Below, one piece after another: positions 37,435 to 45,855 of a stretch of 64,000 nt of DNA. This DNA comes from Clostridium sp. KNHs205 (lineage in GTDB: Bacteria > Bacillota > Clostridia > Lachnospirales > Lachnospiraceae), in NCBI RefSeq assembly GCF_000702945.1, contig NZ_JNLE01000003.1:2155501-2219500 (forward strand), given 5' to 3'. Made by a program: the position numbers and the translations under genes. The notes beneath the pieces are model-generated. The model searched no databases, was not told the origin of the DNA, and saw only the letters and a list, made by a program, of their open reading frames with translations. Every line of letters begins with the position of its first letter. The first letter of the stretch is position 1.

Positions 37435-37475
37435 AAAACCTCTGGTCGGTGTTTGATAAACTTACCAGAGGTTTT
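37435..37475 (+). terminator. Rho-independent terminator
   Basis: AAAACCTCTGGT (37435-37446) and ACCAGAGGTTTT (37464-37475) form a perfect 12-bp stem. It ends the secreted-protein transcript. Bases 37216-37434 contain only short interrupted frames. Confidence 0.85.
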
Positions 37476-38304
37476 ATATTAATTTGCCTAAGTGCCATAA
37501 ATTGAGGTTATTGATGTTCTAATTATTTACTCGTCTTTATACTTGAGCCAAGTCGGAAGCCATAGCTGAAGTATCTTCCGAATCAATGAAGTCGATCTAA
37601 TTACAAAGATCATCCACTACTCAACCTTTTATAATCTTCTTACGATGGCCTATCATAGAAATATACTTATTTTAGTTTTGCTTCTGTAACTTCCTTGATT
37701 TCAATAATATCATATAGTTGAACTTTCTTTTAAATGACCGATTGCTGGTTCTTGTGATACACTTTTCTTATCTTCATCCTATCACACCCTTATCTAATAT
37801 AATTTATAGTATAATTTCTGTAGAGGGTCATTATGTGCCATAACTCAGGAAGGTAATACATAATCATAAACTGATTATGTTTCACCTTTCTGTTTTTTTA
37901 GGATAGTGTATTCCTTTAACCTACTTCTGAAATTTCCATTATCGCAGTATCAAGCATCAAGATAGACGGAGCAGAGGGAATCCATGTACATTTCCTCCGT
38001 CTACTATTGGGCTTTTGTAAATTTCAATCGCTTCCGTCTGTACGGTAAAAAGTTGGAGTTTTATTTCTTTACAATCTGACATGGCAAATTTTTATTAATC
38101 AATTGCGTATTTGATTACCAACATTTTTTATCACATTCTACTTTCAAATCTCATTTTAGCAATCCATTTTGCAAACTATTGCTACTACTCTTTTATTCCA
38201 TTAATGGCTAACATCCCTCCTTTTAACAATTAAATCACTGGAGAATAACCTAAATACTACTATGAAATTGAAATGAAATTGAAGAATAAGAAGATTATTT
38301 ATTA
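37476..38304. other. Long stretch without a supported gene
   Basis: About 830 AT-rich bases. Both strands show only short frames broken by stops. One strong hairpin at 37847-37899 is listed separately. The stretch is probably decayed DNA. Confidence 0.5.
37847..37899 (+). terminator. Terminator hairpin in decayed DNA
   Basis: CAGGAAGGTAATACATAATC and GATTATGTTTCACCTTTCTG pair at about 17 of 20 positions and are followed by TTTTTTT. It has no intact gene upstream, so its gene has been lost. Confidence 0.6.
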
Positions 38305-38553
38305 TTGGCTATCGATATAAAACATTGGTTTGTTAAGAGTAATCAAAAATTATATTTGGATGGTAGCACAGCTGCTAATTCCGGGACATCATTAACCATA
38401 CCGGTATATTCGCTTAATCATTCAAGTTTTAATTCATATGGTACGAATTGGATTTTAAATCAAATACCAACTGATTCTAACGCAAATGATTTATTATTAA
38501 AGAAAGTTAGATTTCGAGACTATCCTAATACATATATACTTGTGCCGGGCTGA
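38305..38553 (+). pseudogene. Ricin-type lectin-like fragment
   Basis: The frame encodes KLYLDGSTAANSGTSLTIPV and YGTNWILNQIPTDSNANDLL, with a pattern (LYLDG, then W and a ligand segment) resembling a bacterial beta-trefoil (RICIN) unit. It has no ATG or ribosome binding site and only 82 residues, so it is probably a remnant of a secreted protein. The identity is tentative. Confidence 0.35.
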
Positions 38554-38649
38554 ATGTTCCACTTTGTGGGAGACAAGGAGCGATTTTGGGGCGTAGCGGG
38601 TCTACGTTCCCAAAATCACGACGCAGTATCCCGCAAAGTGGGGCGTTCA
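38551..38649. repeat. Large nested inverted repeat, oriT-like
   Basis: Outer arms 38551-38571 and 38629-38649 pair at 17 of 21 positions, all four mismatches being G-T type. Inner arms GATTTTGGG (38582-38590) and CCCAAAATC (38609-38617) are perfect, and GCGTAG / CTACGT lie inside. It precedes a truncated frame by 50 bases, the usual layout of a transfer origin before mobilisation genes. Confidence 0.5.
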
Positions 38650-38699
38650 GAATGGCGCAATGAGTTTTCAGACATACCCTAGGCAAAAGGGGCATCTCG

Positions 38700-38900
38700 A
38701 TGAGTAAAAATACTACCCTCCCGCGTGGAGGCGTAAATAAAGACGATACAGTCCGTATATATAACTTCTTGCTGTTCAGTAATTGGCTTTTTTCAGCGAA
38801 ATTAATACAAATTCAAATAAAATATCTATTTAAATTACTTGGTATATTTTCGATATTGTGTTTAGCCATTTGTTCAGGAGTTTTTCAATACCTTCCTTAA
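38700..38900 (+). pseudogene. Truncated mobilisation-like gene start
   Basis: The first residues MSKNTTLPRGGVNKDDTVRI are polar and basic, like the start of a small relaxosome accessory protein. After about residue 20 the frame becomes hydrophobic and random-looking and ends at 38900. The break suggests deletion of the rest of a mobilisation module. No clear ribosome binding site was seen. Confidence 0.35.
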
Positions 38901-38916
38901 TCCATTTTAAACACAT

Positions 38917-39159
38917 TTGAACTTGACCGTAACAATTAAATTCAATAGAATACAGCAAGCTTTCGGAAATGAAGTCTTTACCATAATTATTGATAAAGAA
39001 TTCTATCCACCGGATGAAAAGGTTAGAATTGATGTTTTATCAAAGCATATGACTCCAGATGATCCTGCATATCCAAGGTTAATTGATTATTATCAAGGCA
39101 TTGGATTTTTAGGTGAGGGGATAAAAGCGTCGTTCTTCTCGTGGGATTTTTCTGGATGA
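38917..39159 (+). CDS. Unrecognised short frame
   Basis: An 80-residue frame beginning at TTG (TVTIKFNRIQQAFGNEVFTI, then PPDEKVRIDVLSKHMTPDDP). No family is recognised, and there is no good start signal. It could be an internal piece of a larger lost gene. A hairpin AGCCCG/CGGGCT follows at 39170-39191. Confidence 0.3.
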   Translation: MNLTVTIKFNRIQQAFGNEVFTIIIDKEFYPPDEKVRIDVLSKHMTPDDPAYPRLIDYYQGIGFLGEGIKASFFSWDFSG

Positions 39160-39239
39160 TGATCTCCATCAGCCCGCTTTTAATCGGGCTTGGAGGGGAT
39201 TTTTATGCTTATTCAGGATGTAACAAGAATTGGGAAAAA

Positions 39240-39389
39240 ATGAATTTTGAAATTATTGATAAAAAAAGTGCAATCGAGGAAGTAGGACCTGGTGTAAATA
39301 TTTGTATGATACTTTGTAAGACGGTTTGTGGCTTAACAGGAGCATTTGGCTTATTAGGATCAGTTATAGCGAGTATGGAAATTTCTTAA
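39240..39389 (+). CDS. 49-residue peptide, possible bacteriocin-type precursor
   Basis: The peptide has an acidic leader-like half (MNFEIIDKKSAIEEVGPG) and a hydrophobic Cys-containing half (VNICMILCKTVCGLTGAF, ending SVIASMEIS). A GPG site separates the two, similar in layout to precursor peptides that are cut after a double-glycine-type site. The ribosome binding site (GGGA) is weak and no modification or export gene is adjacent, so it may be chance. Confidence 0.3.
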   Translation: MNFEIIDKKSAIEEVGPGVNICMILCKTVCGLTGAFGLLGSVIASMEIS

Positions 39390-39660
39390 AGACATAGGTC
39401 AAAATAATAAGTAAATATTAAGTTAAAAGTTTTGCCTTTTACGAAATTCCAGTAGAAATACATTGTTGAGGGATTAAGTTTGAATACAAGAAATCTTAAT
39501 ATTCTTAGATTTAATAGCGAAAGTGGTAAGCAATTATTATCAAGCGCTTTCTTATTAAGGCAGAAATGTTTTTATGATTGATTTTTGTAAATAGCTTAAG
39601 ATTTTGTACAAAAATTAATTGTAGAAGAAAGATTTTAAAATAATAATCCGACGACAAGGG
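39390..39660. other. AT-rich spacer without a supported gene
   Basis: About 270 bases before scar E with only short frames. Nothing further was recognised. Confidence 0.4.
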
Positions 39661-39744
39661 GGATCAAGGCATGTGGAGACAGTAGTACTTTTATCCAACG
39701 AAAAGAAAAAGGCATATCATGTTGAAATTGAAATGAAGATGTAA
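39661..39744 (+). repeat. HVET scar E
   Basis: The frame encodes GSRHVETVVLLSNEKKKAYH and continues VEIEMKM before TAA at 39742-39744. The tail matches the extension after HVET in clostridial RlmD-like proteins better than the other scars do. A hairpin GGAAATAGA / TCTATTTCC follows at 39745-39779. Confidence 0.65.
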
Positions 39745-39958
39745 GGAAATAGAGGTTGCTTTTATAACAATCTATTTCCATTTAAAATAATGCTTTCGGA
39801 AGAAACGATGGTTCCGAAATTAAGGGAAATCTGGAATGCTCCTTATAATTCATATATAAGATGTCGTTTTTAGTCACATATTGACGAAATATGAATATAT
39901 TATTATTGCATAATAGAATTCTTTATTAATGCAAATTTATGCATAGAGAGGTGTTTGT

Positions 39959-40144
39959 ATGAGCTTTAACAGAAATGAATCTTTTAGAGGGCATAGCTTT
40001 TATACTTCTGGGGACTGTCCAAGGAGCGATATTAGCAGATCATTTAGTAGATCCAACATCAGATTTAATAGCTGGTCTAGCTGTAGATCACGAAGCAGGT
40101 CAAGAAGCAGATCCAACAGTAGGCGTTTTAGAAGATCATATTAG
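39959..40144 (+). CDS. Ser/Arg-rich small protein
   Basis: A 61-residue protein whose C-terminal half is an RS repeat (CRSRSRSRSRSNSRRFRRSY), with further SRSFSRSN-type units before it. GAGAGG lies a few bases before the ATG. It ends two bases before the start of a protein kinase gene. RS and SR repeats are classic kinase targets (SRPK substrates in eukaryotes, CotG with CotH in Bacillus spores). An alternative frame at 39975 encodes a hydrophobic-acidic sequence but has no ribosome binding site. Confidence 0.6.
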   Translation: MSFNRNESFRGHSFYTSGDCPRSDISRSFSRSNIRFNSWSSCRSRSRSRSRSNSRRFRRSY

Positions 40145-40146
40145 TT

Positions 40147-40905
40147 ATGTGTCGCTTATTGGGTCTTCATCTGAAAAATAAGAGCGGTAATTTAGATATA
40201 TATTACGAAGAGAACGATACAATAGACATTTATACCATTCAAGAATTATTGGGTGAGGGACGATATGGAATAGTATATCTAGCTGTTGATGAGGATAAAA
40301 ATAAATATGTTGTAAAACAACTGAAGAAAGAAATGATAAAAAAAAGTGAAAATAAATTGTTTTACGAAGAATTGTGTTTAAAGAAGTTGCAGCATCCTTA
40401 TTTCCCGAAATTTATTTTAAGGTTTAAAGATAAGGACAGAGAAGGTTATATACTTGAATATATAGAAGGGGAAGTATTTGAAGATATCTTACGAAAAGAA
40501 AGATATCAATTCAACCGTGAAGAGATTTACGAGGTCTGTGGTCAGCTGCTTGATATGGTAGAGTTATTGCATAGCTACAATATCGTTCATAGTGACATTA
40601 GGCCGCCGAATATCATAAGAAAAGATAATAAAGAGCTTTCGCTCATTGATTTTGGTTTGGCAAGAATAATGGATAATGATCACTATACTAAGAAGTTAGA
40701 TTACTGGTGTATAGGTGATTTTTTAATTCATCTATATTACACAACCTACCAAAAAGTAAGTCGAATTGATAAACCATGGTTTAAAGAGCTTGACTTGATG
40801 CCAGAAGAAAAAGTTTTCTTAAAAAGACTTATGGGTATTGAAAAATCCTATGAAAATATTCATGAAATCAGGCAACAGTTGAATAAAATTAAGAATAGCA
40901 ATTAA
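40147..40905 (+). CDS. Hanks-type Ser/Thr protein kinase
   Basis: A soluble kinase of 252 residues with all key motifs: glycine loop LGEGRYGIVYLA (about 35-46), catalytic Lys57, Glu75, catalytic loop HSDIRPPN (148-155) and DFG (168-170). It has no membrane helix and no PASTA domains, unlike PrkC. The usual HRD is HSD. The ATG is 2 bases after the stop of the Ser/Arg-rich gene without a strong site of its own, so translational coupling is likely, and that protein is a plausible substrate. Confidence 0.88.
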   Translation: MCRLLGLHLKNKSGNLDIYYEENDTIDIYTIQELLGEGRYGIVYLAVDEDKNKYVVKQLKKEMIKKSENKLFYEELCLKKLQHPYFPKFILRFKDKDREGYILEYIEGEVFEDILRKERYQFNREEIYEVCGQLLDMVELLHSYNIVHSDIRPPNIIRKDNKELSLIDFGLARIMDNDHYTKKLDYWCIGDFLIHLYYTTYQKVSRIDKPWFKELDLMPEEKVFLKRLMGIEKSYENIHEIRQQLNKIKNSN

Positions 40906-41025
40906 ATAGATAAACCATGTGTTTAATATTGCTAGGATATTAAATCGCATGGTATCTATTTATATATCCTGCTGTGTTGTAGATCTATTAGTGCTTATTA
41001 AAGATCTTTAGGAAGAAGGATTTTA

Positions 41026-41589
41026 ATGAAACATTTAGGGGAGATAATAATATTTTATCCGGATAGTTTTCGAGCAAACATATTTACAAAAAACCCTTTT
41101 CGAATGATTGGCCTTATTGATGTAGCAATACGTTATTACTATGGGATTGAAAGAGTAACTCTGGCCTTCTATAGGTCCTCTGGCACCAACAGCGGCAAAA
41201 CTCAGGGATTATGGTATCCTATCGTTGGAATTAAGATACATACAGGTGAATTTACAGAGTTTACAGAATACATAAATTGTGTACTTACGGAAACTACTGA
41301 GGGCGGATATGCAGATAAGGGATGGTTGGCAAAATCACTTTTTTTCAGTGGTAATAAGGACGGAGCAGAATTAAGAGGTTTTTCCTACGGAGTTCATAGG
41401 GACAGTTTATATGCAATAGGAAGGAGTCTCAGCTGTCTCTATGAAAATAACAAGTATTATCTTATAGAGGAAATGGATGCTGAATTCATCAATTCAATTG
41501 TGACTTTAAATAGTAAGCTCTATAATAATATACATACACAACGAGAGAATTACGATCAATTCATTCATGATGTTTATATAGGAGGCTAA
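41026..41589 (+). CDS. Conserved-looking hypothetical protein next to the kinase
   Basis: A protein of 187 residues without recognised family. It begins MKHLGEIIIFYPDSFRANIF and includes YRSSGTNSGKTQGLWYPIVG and FFSGNKDGAELRGFSYGVHR. GGAAGAAGG precedes the ATG. It is 120 bases downstream of the kinase and may belong to the same unit. It has no signal peptide or membrane helix. Function unknown. Confidence 0.65.
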   Translation: MKHLGEIIIFYPDSFRANIFTKNPFRMIGLIDVAIRYYYGIERVTLAFYRSSGTNSGKTQGLWYPIVGIKIHTGEFTEFTEYINCVLTETTEGGYADKGWLAKSLFFSGNKDGAELRGFSYGVHRDSLYAIGRSLSCLYENNKYYLIEEMDAEFINSIVTLNSKLYNNIHTQRENYDQFIHDVYIGG

Positions 41590-41618
41590 GGCCTGTTTGA
41601 TAAAGAGATTTGTTTGAT

Positions 41619-41785
41619 ATGACACAGTTTACTGAGGAAGTCCTTGTAAAAATAAAAAGAATACCATATGGGAGTGTTATGAGCTACAGACAGGCTGCAA
41701 GGATTGCATGAAATATTAGAGGTGCGAGGCAGGTAGTCAGGATACTTCATTCTATATCTGAGAAGTACAATCTCCCATGGCACCA
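41619..41785 (+). pseudogene. Methylated-DNA cysteine methyltransferase (MGMT/ATL), broken
   Basis: The frame reads MTQFTEEVLVKIKRIPYGSV and SYRQAARIA, then TGA at 41709-41711, then NIRGARQVVRILHSISEKYN and LPWHQ. These are the DNA-binding part of MGMT-like proteins up to PWHR. The active-site region is missing and the sequence changes to an unrelated, oppositely oriented gene after 41785. Confidence 0.75.
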
Positions 41786-41789
41786 GATA

Positions 41790-42090
41790 AAATATATGTT
41801 ATTACATCAAAACCTCTTGAGCCTAACCTGAGAACAGAACTAGGGGGGACAGTTCCGATTCCCAGTGAGGTGCCCTCGCTGGTTAGCTCTGCCAGCTTTG
41901 TTACGGCAACATATACGGACGAAATCTTATTTCAGGTTGCCTTTCCTACAACACCATCGGCAGTCAGATTAAAGATACTCTGGAATTTCGTTACTGCGGC
42001 TTTTGTGGTATTGCCGAATTTACCTGGTTCATCGGTGATCACCGGAATAGCAGGATAGTTGCGCCTGATCCGGTTCAGATAAGTGGTGTA
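41790..42090 (-). pseudogene. Peptidoglycan-binding domain remnant
   Basis: On the minus strand the frame gives YTTYLNRIRRNYPAIPVITD, FGNTTKAAVTKFQSIFNLTA and DGVVGKAT, then TGA (complement of 41932-41934) at the expected Trp, then NKISSVYVAVTKLAELTSEG and SSVLRLGSRGFDV. This is a PGB_1 repeat of the type found in clostridial spore-cortex or wall proteins. No start and an internal stop make it a remnant; the plus-strand frame at 41777 is its shadow. Confidence 0.7.
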
Positions 42091-42308
42091 AAAGAAAATG
42101 TGGAACAGCTATTTGTAGCAGGTGCGTTGATTAATGAAGTGGAAAAAGATGGTTATACAGCACTGATGTATGCCGCTTATTATGGTCTTATAGAATTTGC
42201 AAAATTTTTTTTAAGTCATGGTGCAGACCCGATGCTGAATCCAAAAAGGGAGAAACTGCGCTCTCCATTGCGGATAAGAAAAAAAACAAAAATATTGTTG
42301 ATCTATAA
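42079..42308 (+). pseudogene. Ankyrin repeat protein remnant
   Basis: The frame SGVKENVEQLFVAGALINEV, EKDGYTALMYAAYYGLIEFA and FLSHGADPMLNPK is a typical ankyrin unit. One base-shift later it continues KGETALSIADKKKNKNIVDL to TAA at 42306-42308, the usual ankyrin ending. The frameshift lies in an A-run. No start codon of its own is seen. Confidence 0.7.
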
Positions 42309-42367
42309 TGTGGTTCTACCGTTTTGTGTTTTGCTAGGACTTTCCTATGCGTCCATGCTGTGATATA

Positions 42368-42631
42368 TTATCTTTGTTTCTTTATTTCTTCCCATGTCTG
42401 AGTAAACTGTAATCTTTCTGTTTCATCCGATATACTTGAAATAGCTTCCTGTATGGTCTTATCCATTTCTTCAACAGAGTGATTATCCATCCAGATGTTA
42501 AGCTCGTCAACAACTTCCTTCCTGTACATTTCAAGAGAGCCATAAACTGTGTCAGCAACACCGATATGTGCTGGAAGTTGAATGCTGTACCCTGGTATCT
42601 TTCTAAAAGCAATAGAAGCTTTCCGGGCATA
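42368..42631 (-). pseudogene. C-terminal fragment fused behind the HAD gene
   Basis: In a frame different from the HAD gene, the minus strand encodes YARKASIAFRKIPGYSIQLP, then IGVADTVYGSLEMYRKEVVD and FTQTWEEIKKQR before TAA. The fragment is clearly coding-like but its family is not recognised. It marks a deletion or insertion joint near 42620. Confidence 0.5.
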
Positions 42632-43179
42632 AGTTGTTCTGTTCCCGCAAGAGTCAGCCTGTCCAGTATTTCTTTGTAATAGGCCGGATTCGGTTTGCAG
42701 TAGCTGTAGTTTTCATAGGTGGTATAAAGCTCGAAGTCTGAAGGCTCCAGACCTGCCCAGCGGATGCGGGCTTCGGTAGCAACAGCAGGGAAGATAGGAT
42801 TTGTCGCCAGTACCACACGGTAGCCCATTTCTTGAATTCGACGGATTGCTTTGGGCACTCCGGGGCTGAACTTACAGTATGCTTTCGCACCTTCAAATTC
42901 CTTTTCGTAGAATTCCTCAAACAGAGGCTTATCTGCTAATGCTTTTTCTCCGTAAATTGCAGCAAATTTTTCCCAAAAGACTTCTTCGTTGCTACAGGTG
43001 CCGCCATTTTTAACCATAGCCGCCATACATGCCCATATCGTGTCTACTAGTTGCTTTGGTTCGTAGCCGTGCAGGGCTAATTTCGCCGCCAGCAGTTTGA
43101 AATATCCCTTTGTAAATTCGTCCTGATTCATCGGAAGGAGGGTTCCGTCAAGATCAAATAAAACAGTTGTAATACGCAC
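42382..43179 (-). pseudogene. HAD-superfamily hydrolase, C-terminus replaced
   Basis: The N-terminal 185 residues are a normal HAD phosphatase: VLFDLDGTLLP (nucleophile Asp9), VLATNPIFP (motif II) and YCKPNPAYYKEIL (motif III). Motif IV (GND-type acidic pair) is missing, because after LMPG the frame runs into a foreign fragment and ends as low-quality sequence. GTG at 43179 is preceded by AAAGGAGTG. A 265-residue product could be made but is unlikely to be active. Confidence 0.75.
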
Positions 43180-43284
43180 TCTTCACACTCCTTTTAGTTC
43201 AATTAAGGTAACCGTGATATTTCAGTTGTTAACAGAAGTCTTTTGGAATATCAGCAGTTGAATCTGTTGCATTTTAATCTTCAT

Positions 43285-43404
43285 TCTTCACTTGGCTGGG
43301 GAGCTATCATGTATTTGGCGGCAATAGCTGGAGTAGATCAGGAACTATATGAAGCAGCGAAAGTAGATGGTGCTAACCGCTTTAAATTAATGAGACATAT
43401 ATAG
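43285..43404 (+). pseudogene. Sugar ABC permease fragment (EAA loop)
   Basis: The frame encodes SLGWGAIMYLAAIAGVDQEL and YEAAKVDGANRFKLMRHI before TAG. This is the conserved EAA loop of binding-protein-dependent sugar permeases of the LplB type, which contacts the ATPase. Only 39 codons remain. Confidence 0.7.
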
Positions 43405-44068
43405 CCCCCTTGCCTTTAGCTGTATCCTTCCCACTACTACAATAAAGAATCAGGATGAGGTGTGTGGCAGCCAGCCATGTCCATATCCTTCTACCGGGCA
43501 GATTCAGGAGTTGTACTGTTATAACGTGCGCTTTATAGCATACTAAAAAAACAGGTTGTCTCACCAAGAACCAGGTGCGTTTTATGGATTATGTTGGGGG
43601 TCGTGGTGAACCGTGAAGGAGAATCGTTCACTTTAAGAGTTGCAACATCAAAAAATAACAACCGCCAATAACGGTATTTATCTGGACGATTTCTTGACAT
43701 CTAGCCAATTCAAATTGACACTTCGTTGACTTTTTTTATGGTATCATTTTAAATGCAATAAGCAATATTATTATATTTCAATTTGAGATAGTCAAAGAAC
43801 TAAAAAAGGGAGGCATTATGTCATGGACTGGGTCAGAATTACCCTATGGGCATGGTAATTATTTTAACTATTTTATGTATGATTCAATGGTGGTTCAATA
43901 CTTATCGCTAAGCTTATGAAGTAGCTTAAAAGTCTAAAGTAATAATTTAATATTTAAGCACAAAAATGGTAGAAATAAGAAAATAACTAAAAACATAATG
44001 CCCATTATTTCGGGTGAAACTGTCGCGAGCAGCGTGACCAATAAAGAACTAGGAAGGAGTTGATAAAT
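43405..44068. other. Region upstream of kdp, with possible promoter
   Basis: TTGACA at 43715-43720 and TATGGT at 43737-43742 (16 apart), or the nearby TTGACT/TATCAT boxes, could drive the kdp operon. A 21-codon frame lies at 43846-43911 and is listed separately. No c-di-AMP riboswitch could be recognised by eye. The first 300 bases are decayed DNA. Confidence 0.4.
43846..43911 (+). CDS. 21-residue hydrophobic peptide ahead of kdpF
   Basis: MGMVIILTILCMIQWWFNTYR could span a membrane once and resembles the small KdpF-type peptides. GGGAGG lies at 43808-43813, too far (over 30 bases) to be its own site; that site fits the frame starting MSWTGSELPYG at 43818 better. It may be an old, frameshifted small gene or a leader. 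Confidence 0.3.
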   Translation: MGMVIILTILCMIQWWFNTYR

Positions 44069-44158
44069 ATGGGTATTATATTAACAATAGCGGGTTTAAT
44101 CGGCCTTTTATTACTAATTTACTTATTCTATGTATTATTTCGAGGTGAAGAATTATGA
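44069..44158 (+). CDS. kdpF: KdpF, small subunit of the K+-transporting ATPase
   Basis: A 29-residue single-helix peptide ([20 protein letters not shown], then YVLFRGEEL). KdpF sits in the membrane and stabilises the KdpABC complex. GGAAGGAG precedes the ATG, and its stop overlaps the kdpA start (ATGA at 44155-44158). Position, length and sequence match KdpF of other bacteria. Confidence 0.85.
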   Translation: MGIILTIAGLIGLLLLIYLFYVLFRGEEL

Positions 44159-45840
44159 ACATGATTATTTTGCAGGATATTATTTATCTTGTTTTACTTG
44201 TGGGATTATCCATTCCACTTGGCATCTATATGTACAAAGTCATGACCGGTCAAAAGGTGTTTTTATCCCGCATCGTTGCTCCGGTAGAAAACGGAATATA
44301 TAAAATGATAGGAGTCAAAGGCAACGAGGAAATGGGAGCAAAAAATTATGCATTGTCCGCCTTGATATTCAGTGCAGTGGGTGTGTGTTTTGTCTGGTTG
44401 ATTCAGATGCTGCAGGGAATTTTACCATTTAATCCTGCAGGGATTAAAGGAACAAGCTGGCATCTTGCCTTTAACACGGCTGCAAGTTTTGTATCTAATA
44501 CCAACTGGCAGGCATATTCAGGGGAAACCGGACTGTCCTACCTGACGCAGTTTCTGGGACTTACTGTACAAAATTTTGTATCGGCAGCCACTGGAATAGC
44601 CGTATTGTTTGCTTTGATCAGAGGTTTTATTATAAAACAGAAGACCACTATCGGCAGTTTTTGGGCAGATTTAACCAGAATTACACTTTATGTGCTGATT
44701 CCCCTATCCTTTGTTCTGGCGCTTGTGCTGGTGTCACAGGGGGTTGTGCAGACCTTTGCACCATACAAGGAAGTGACTATGCTTCAAGGAGGAGCGGCAC
44801 AGACCATCCCCCTTGGTCCTGCGGCCAGCCAGATTGCCATTAAGCAGCTCGGAACAAATGGCGGTGGCTTCTTTGGAGTTAACTCCGCTTTTCCGTTGGA
44901 AAATCCGACGGCATTTTCAAACCTGCTGCAAGTATTGTCCATCCTGCTGATTCCCGCCGCTTTATGTGTATCCTTCGGTAAGGCTGTTAAGGATAGTAAA
45001 CAAGGGAAATCTATCTATATCGCCATGATGATTCTGTTCGTACTGTCGCTTACTGCTGTTACAGCCAGCGAGGTATTCCTGGCTCCGGAGTATACCGGTG
45101 TTGCCGCCTCTGCAAGTATGGAGGGTAAGGAAGTTATTCACGGCGTGGGAGCATCCTCTTTGTGGGCCACTTCAACCACAGCGGCTTCCAATGGATCGGT
45201 TAACTCTATGCATGACAGCTATACGCCGCTTGGCGGAATGGTTTTGATGTTTCTGATGCAGCTTGGAGAAATTGTCTTTGGCGGCGTAGGCAGCGGATTA
45301 TACGGTATGATTGCTTTTGTTCTGCTTACGGTATTCATTGCGGGACTCATGGTCGGCCGAACGCCCGAGTACCTTGGGAAAAAGGTAGAACCGTATGACA
45401 TGAAGATGGTCTGCCTGATTGTGCTGGCACCTTTAATGTTCACACTTCTTGGAACCGCTGCGGCTGTGCTGATGCCGGAGGCCACTTCATGGCTGACCAA
45501 TTCGGGTGCACATGGATTTTCCGAAATTCTCTATGGATTCTCATCAATGGGAAATAACAACGGAAGTGCTTTTGCCGGATTTAATGCAAACACTGTATTT
45601 ACAAATATTGTTGGCGGAATCATTATGCTGCTGGTTCGATTTATCCCAATGGTTGCAGCAATCTTCCTAGCCGGAAATATGGCGAACAAAAAGGCGGTTG
45701 CAGTCAGTGAAGGAACTTTATCAACAACAAATACGATGTTTGTGGGATTGTTAATCGGTGTTATTCTAATTGTTGGTGCACTGAGCTTTTTACCGGCTCT
45801 GGCTCTTGGACCCATTGCCGATTACTTCACAATGCGATAG
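44155..45840 (+). CDS. kdpA: Potassium-transporting ATPase subunit A
   Basis: KdpA is the K+-binding channel-like subunit of the high-affinity uptake pump. The protein has 561 residues, the normal length, with about ten membrane helices. Selectivity-filter-like segments are visible: [31 protein letters not shown] and [12 protein letters not shown]. It overlaps kdpF by 4 bases and is followed by kdpB after 15 bases. Confidence 0.96.
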   Translation: MNMIILQDIIYLVLLVGLSIPLGIYMYKVMTGQKVFLSRIVAPVENGIYKMIGVKGNEEMGAKNYALSALIFSAVGVCFVWLIQMLQGILPFNPAGIKGTSWHLAFNTAASFVSNTNWQAYSGETGLSYLTQFLGLTVQNFVSAATGIAVLFALIRGFIIKQKTTIGSFWADLTRITLYVLIPLSFVLALVLVSQGVVQTFAPYKEVTMLQGGAAQTIPLGPAASQIAIKQLGTNGGGFFGVNSAFPLENPTAFSNLLQVLSILLIPAALCVSFGKAVKDSKQGKSIYIAMMILFVLSLTAVTASEVFLAPEYTGVAASASMEGKEVIHGVGASSLWATSTTAASNGSVNSMHDSYTPLGGMVLMFLMQLGEIVFGGVGSGLYGMIAFVLLTVFIAGLMVGRTPEYLGKKVEPYDMKMVCLIVLAPLMFTLLGTAAAVLMPEATSWLTNSGAHGFSEILYGFSSMGNNNGSAFAGFNANTVFTNIVGGIIMLLVRFIPMVAAIFLAGNMANKKAVAVSEGTLSTTNTMFVGLLIGVILIVGALSFLPALALGPIADYFTMR

Positions 45841-45855
45841 AACGGGGTGATTATA

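Noticed and set aside
39975-40181. 68-residue alternative frame over the Ser/Arg-rich gene
   Set aside because: It lacks a ribosome binding site, whereas the RS frame has GAGAGG; conservation data would be needed to decide finally.
41777-42058. 93-residue plus-strand frame
   Set aside because: The minus strand carries a recognisable peptidoglycan-binding domain here, so this frame is its shadow.
43405-44068. c-di-AMP (ydaO-type) riboswitch ahead of kdp
   Set aside because: Such switches control K+ uptake genes in Firmicutes, but the conserved motif could not be recognised in this stretch.
45219-45815. Open frames on the minus strand inside kdpA
   Set aside because: They are codon-pattern shadows of an intact kdpA gene and have no start signals.
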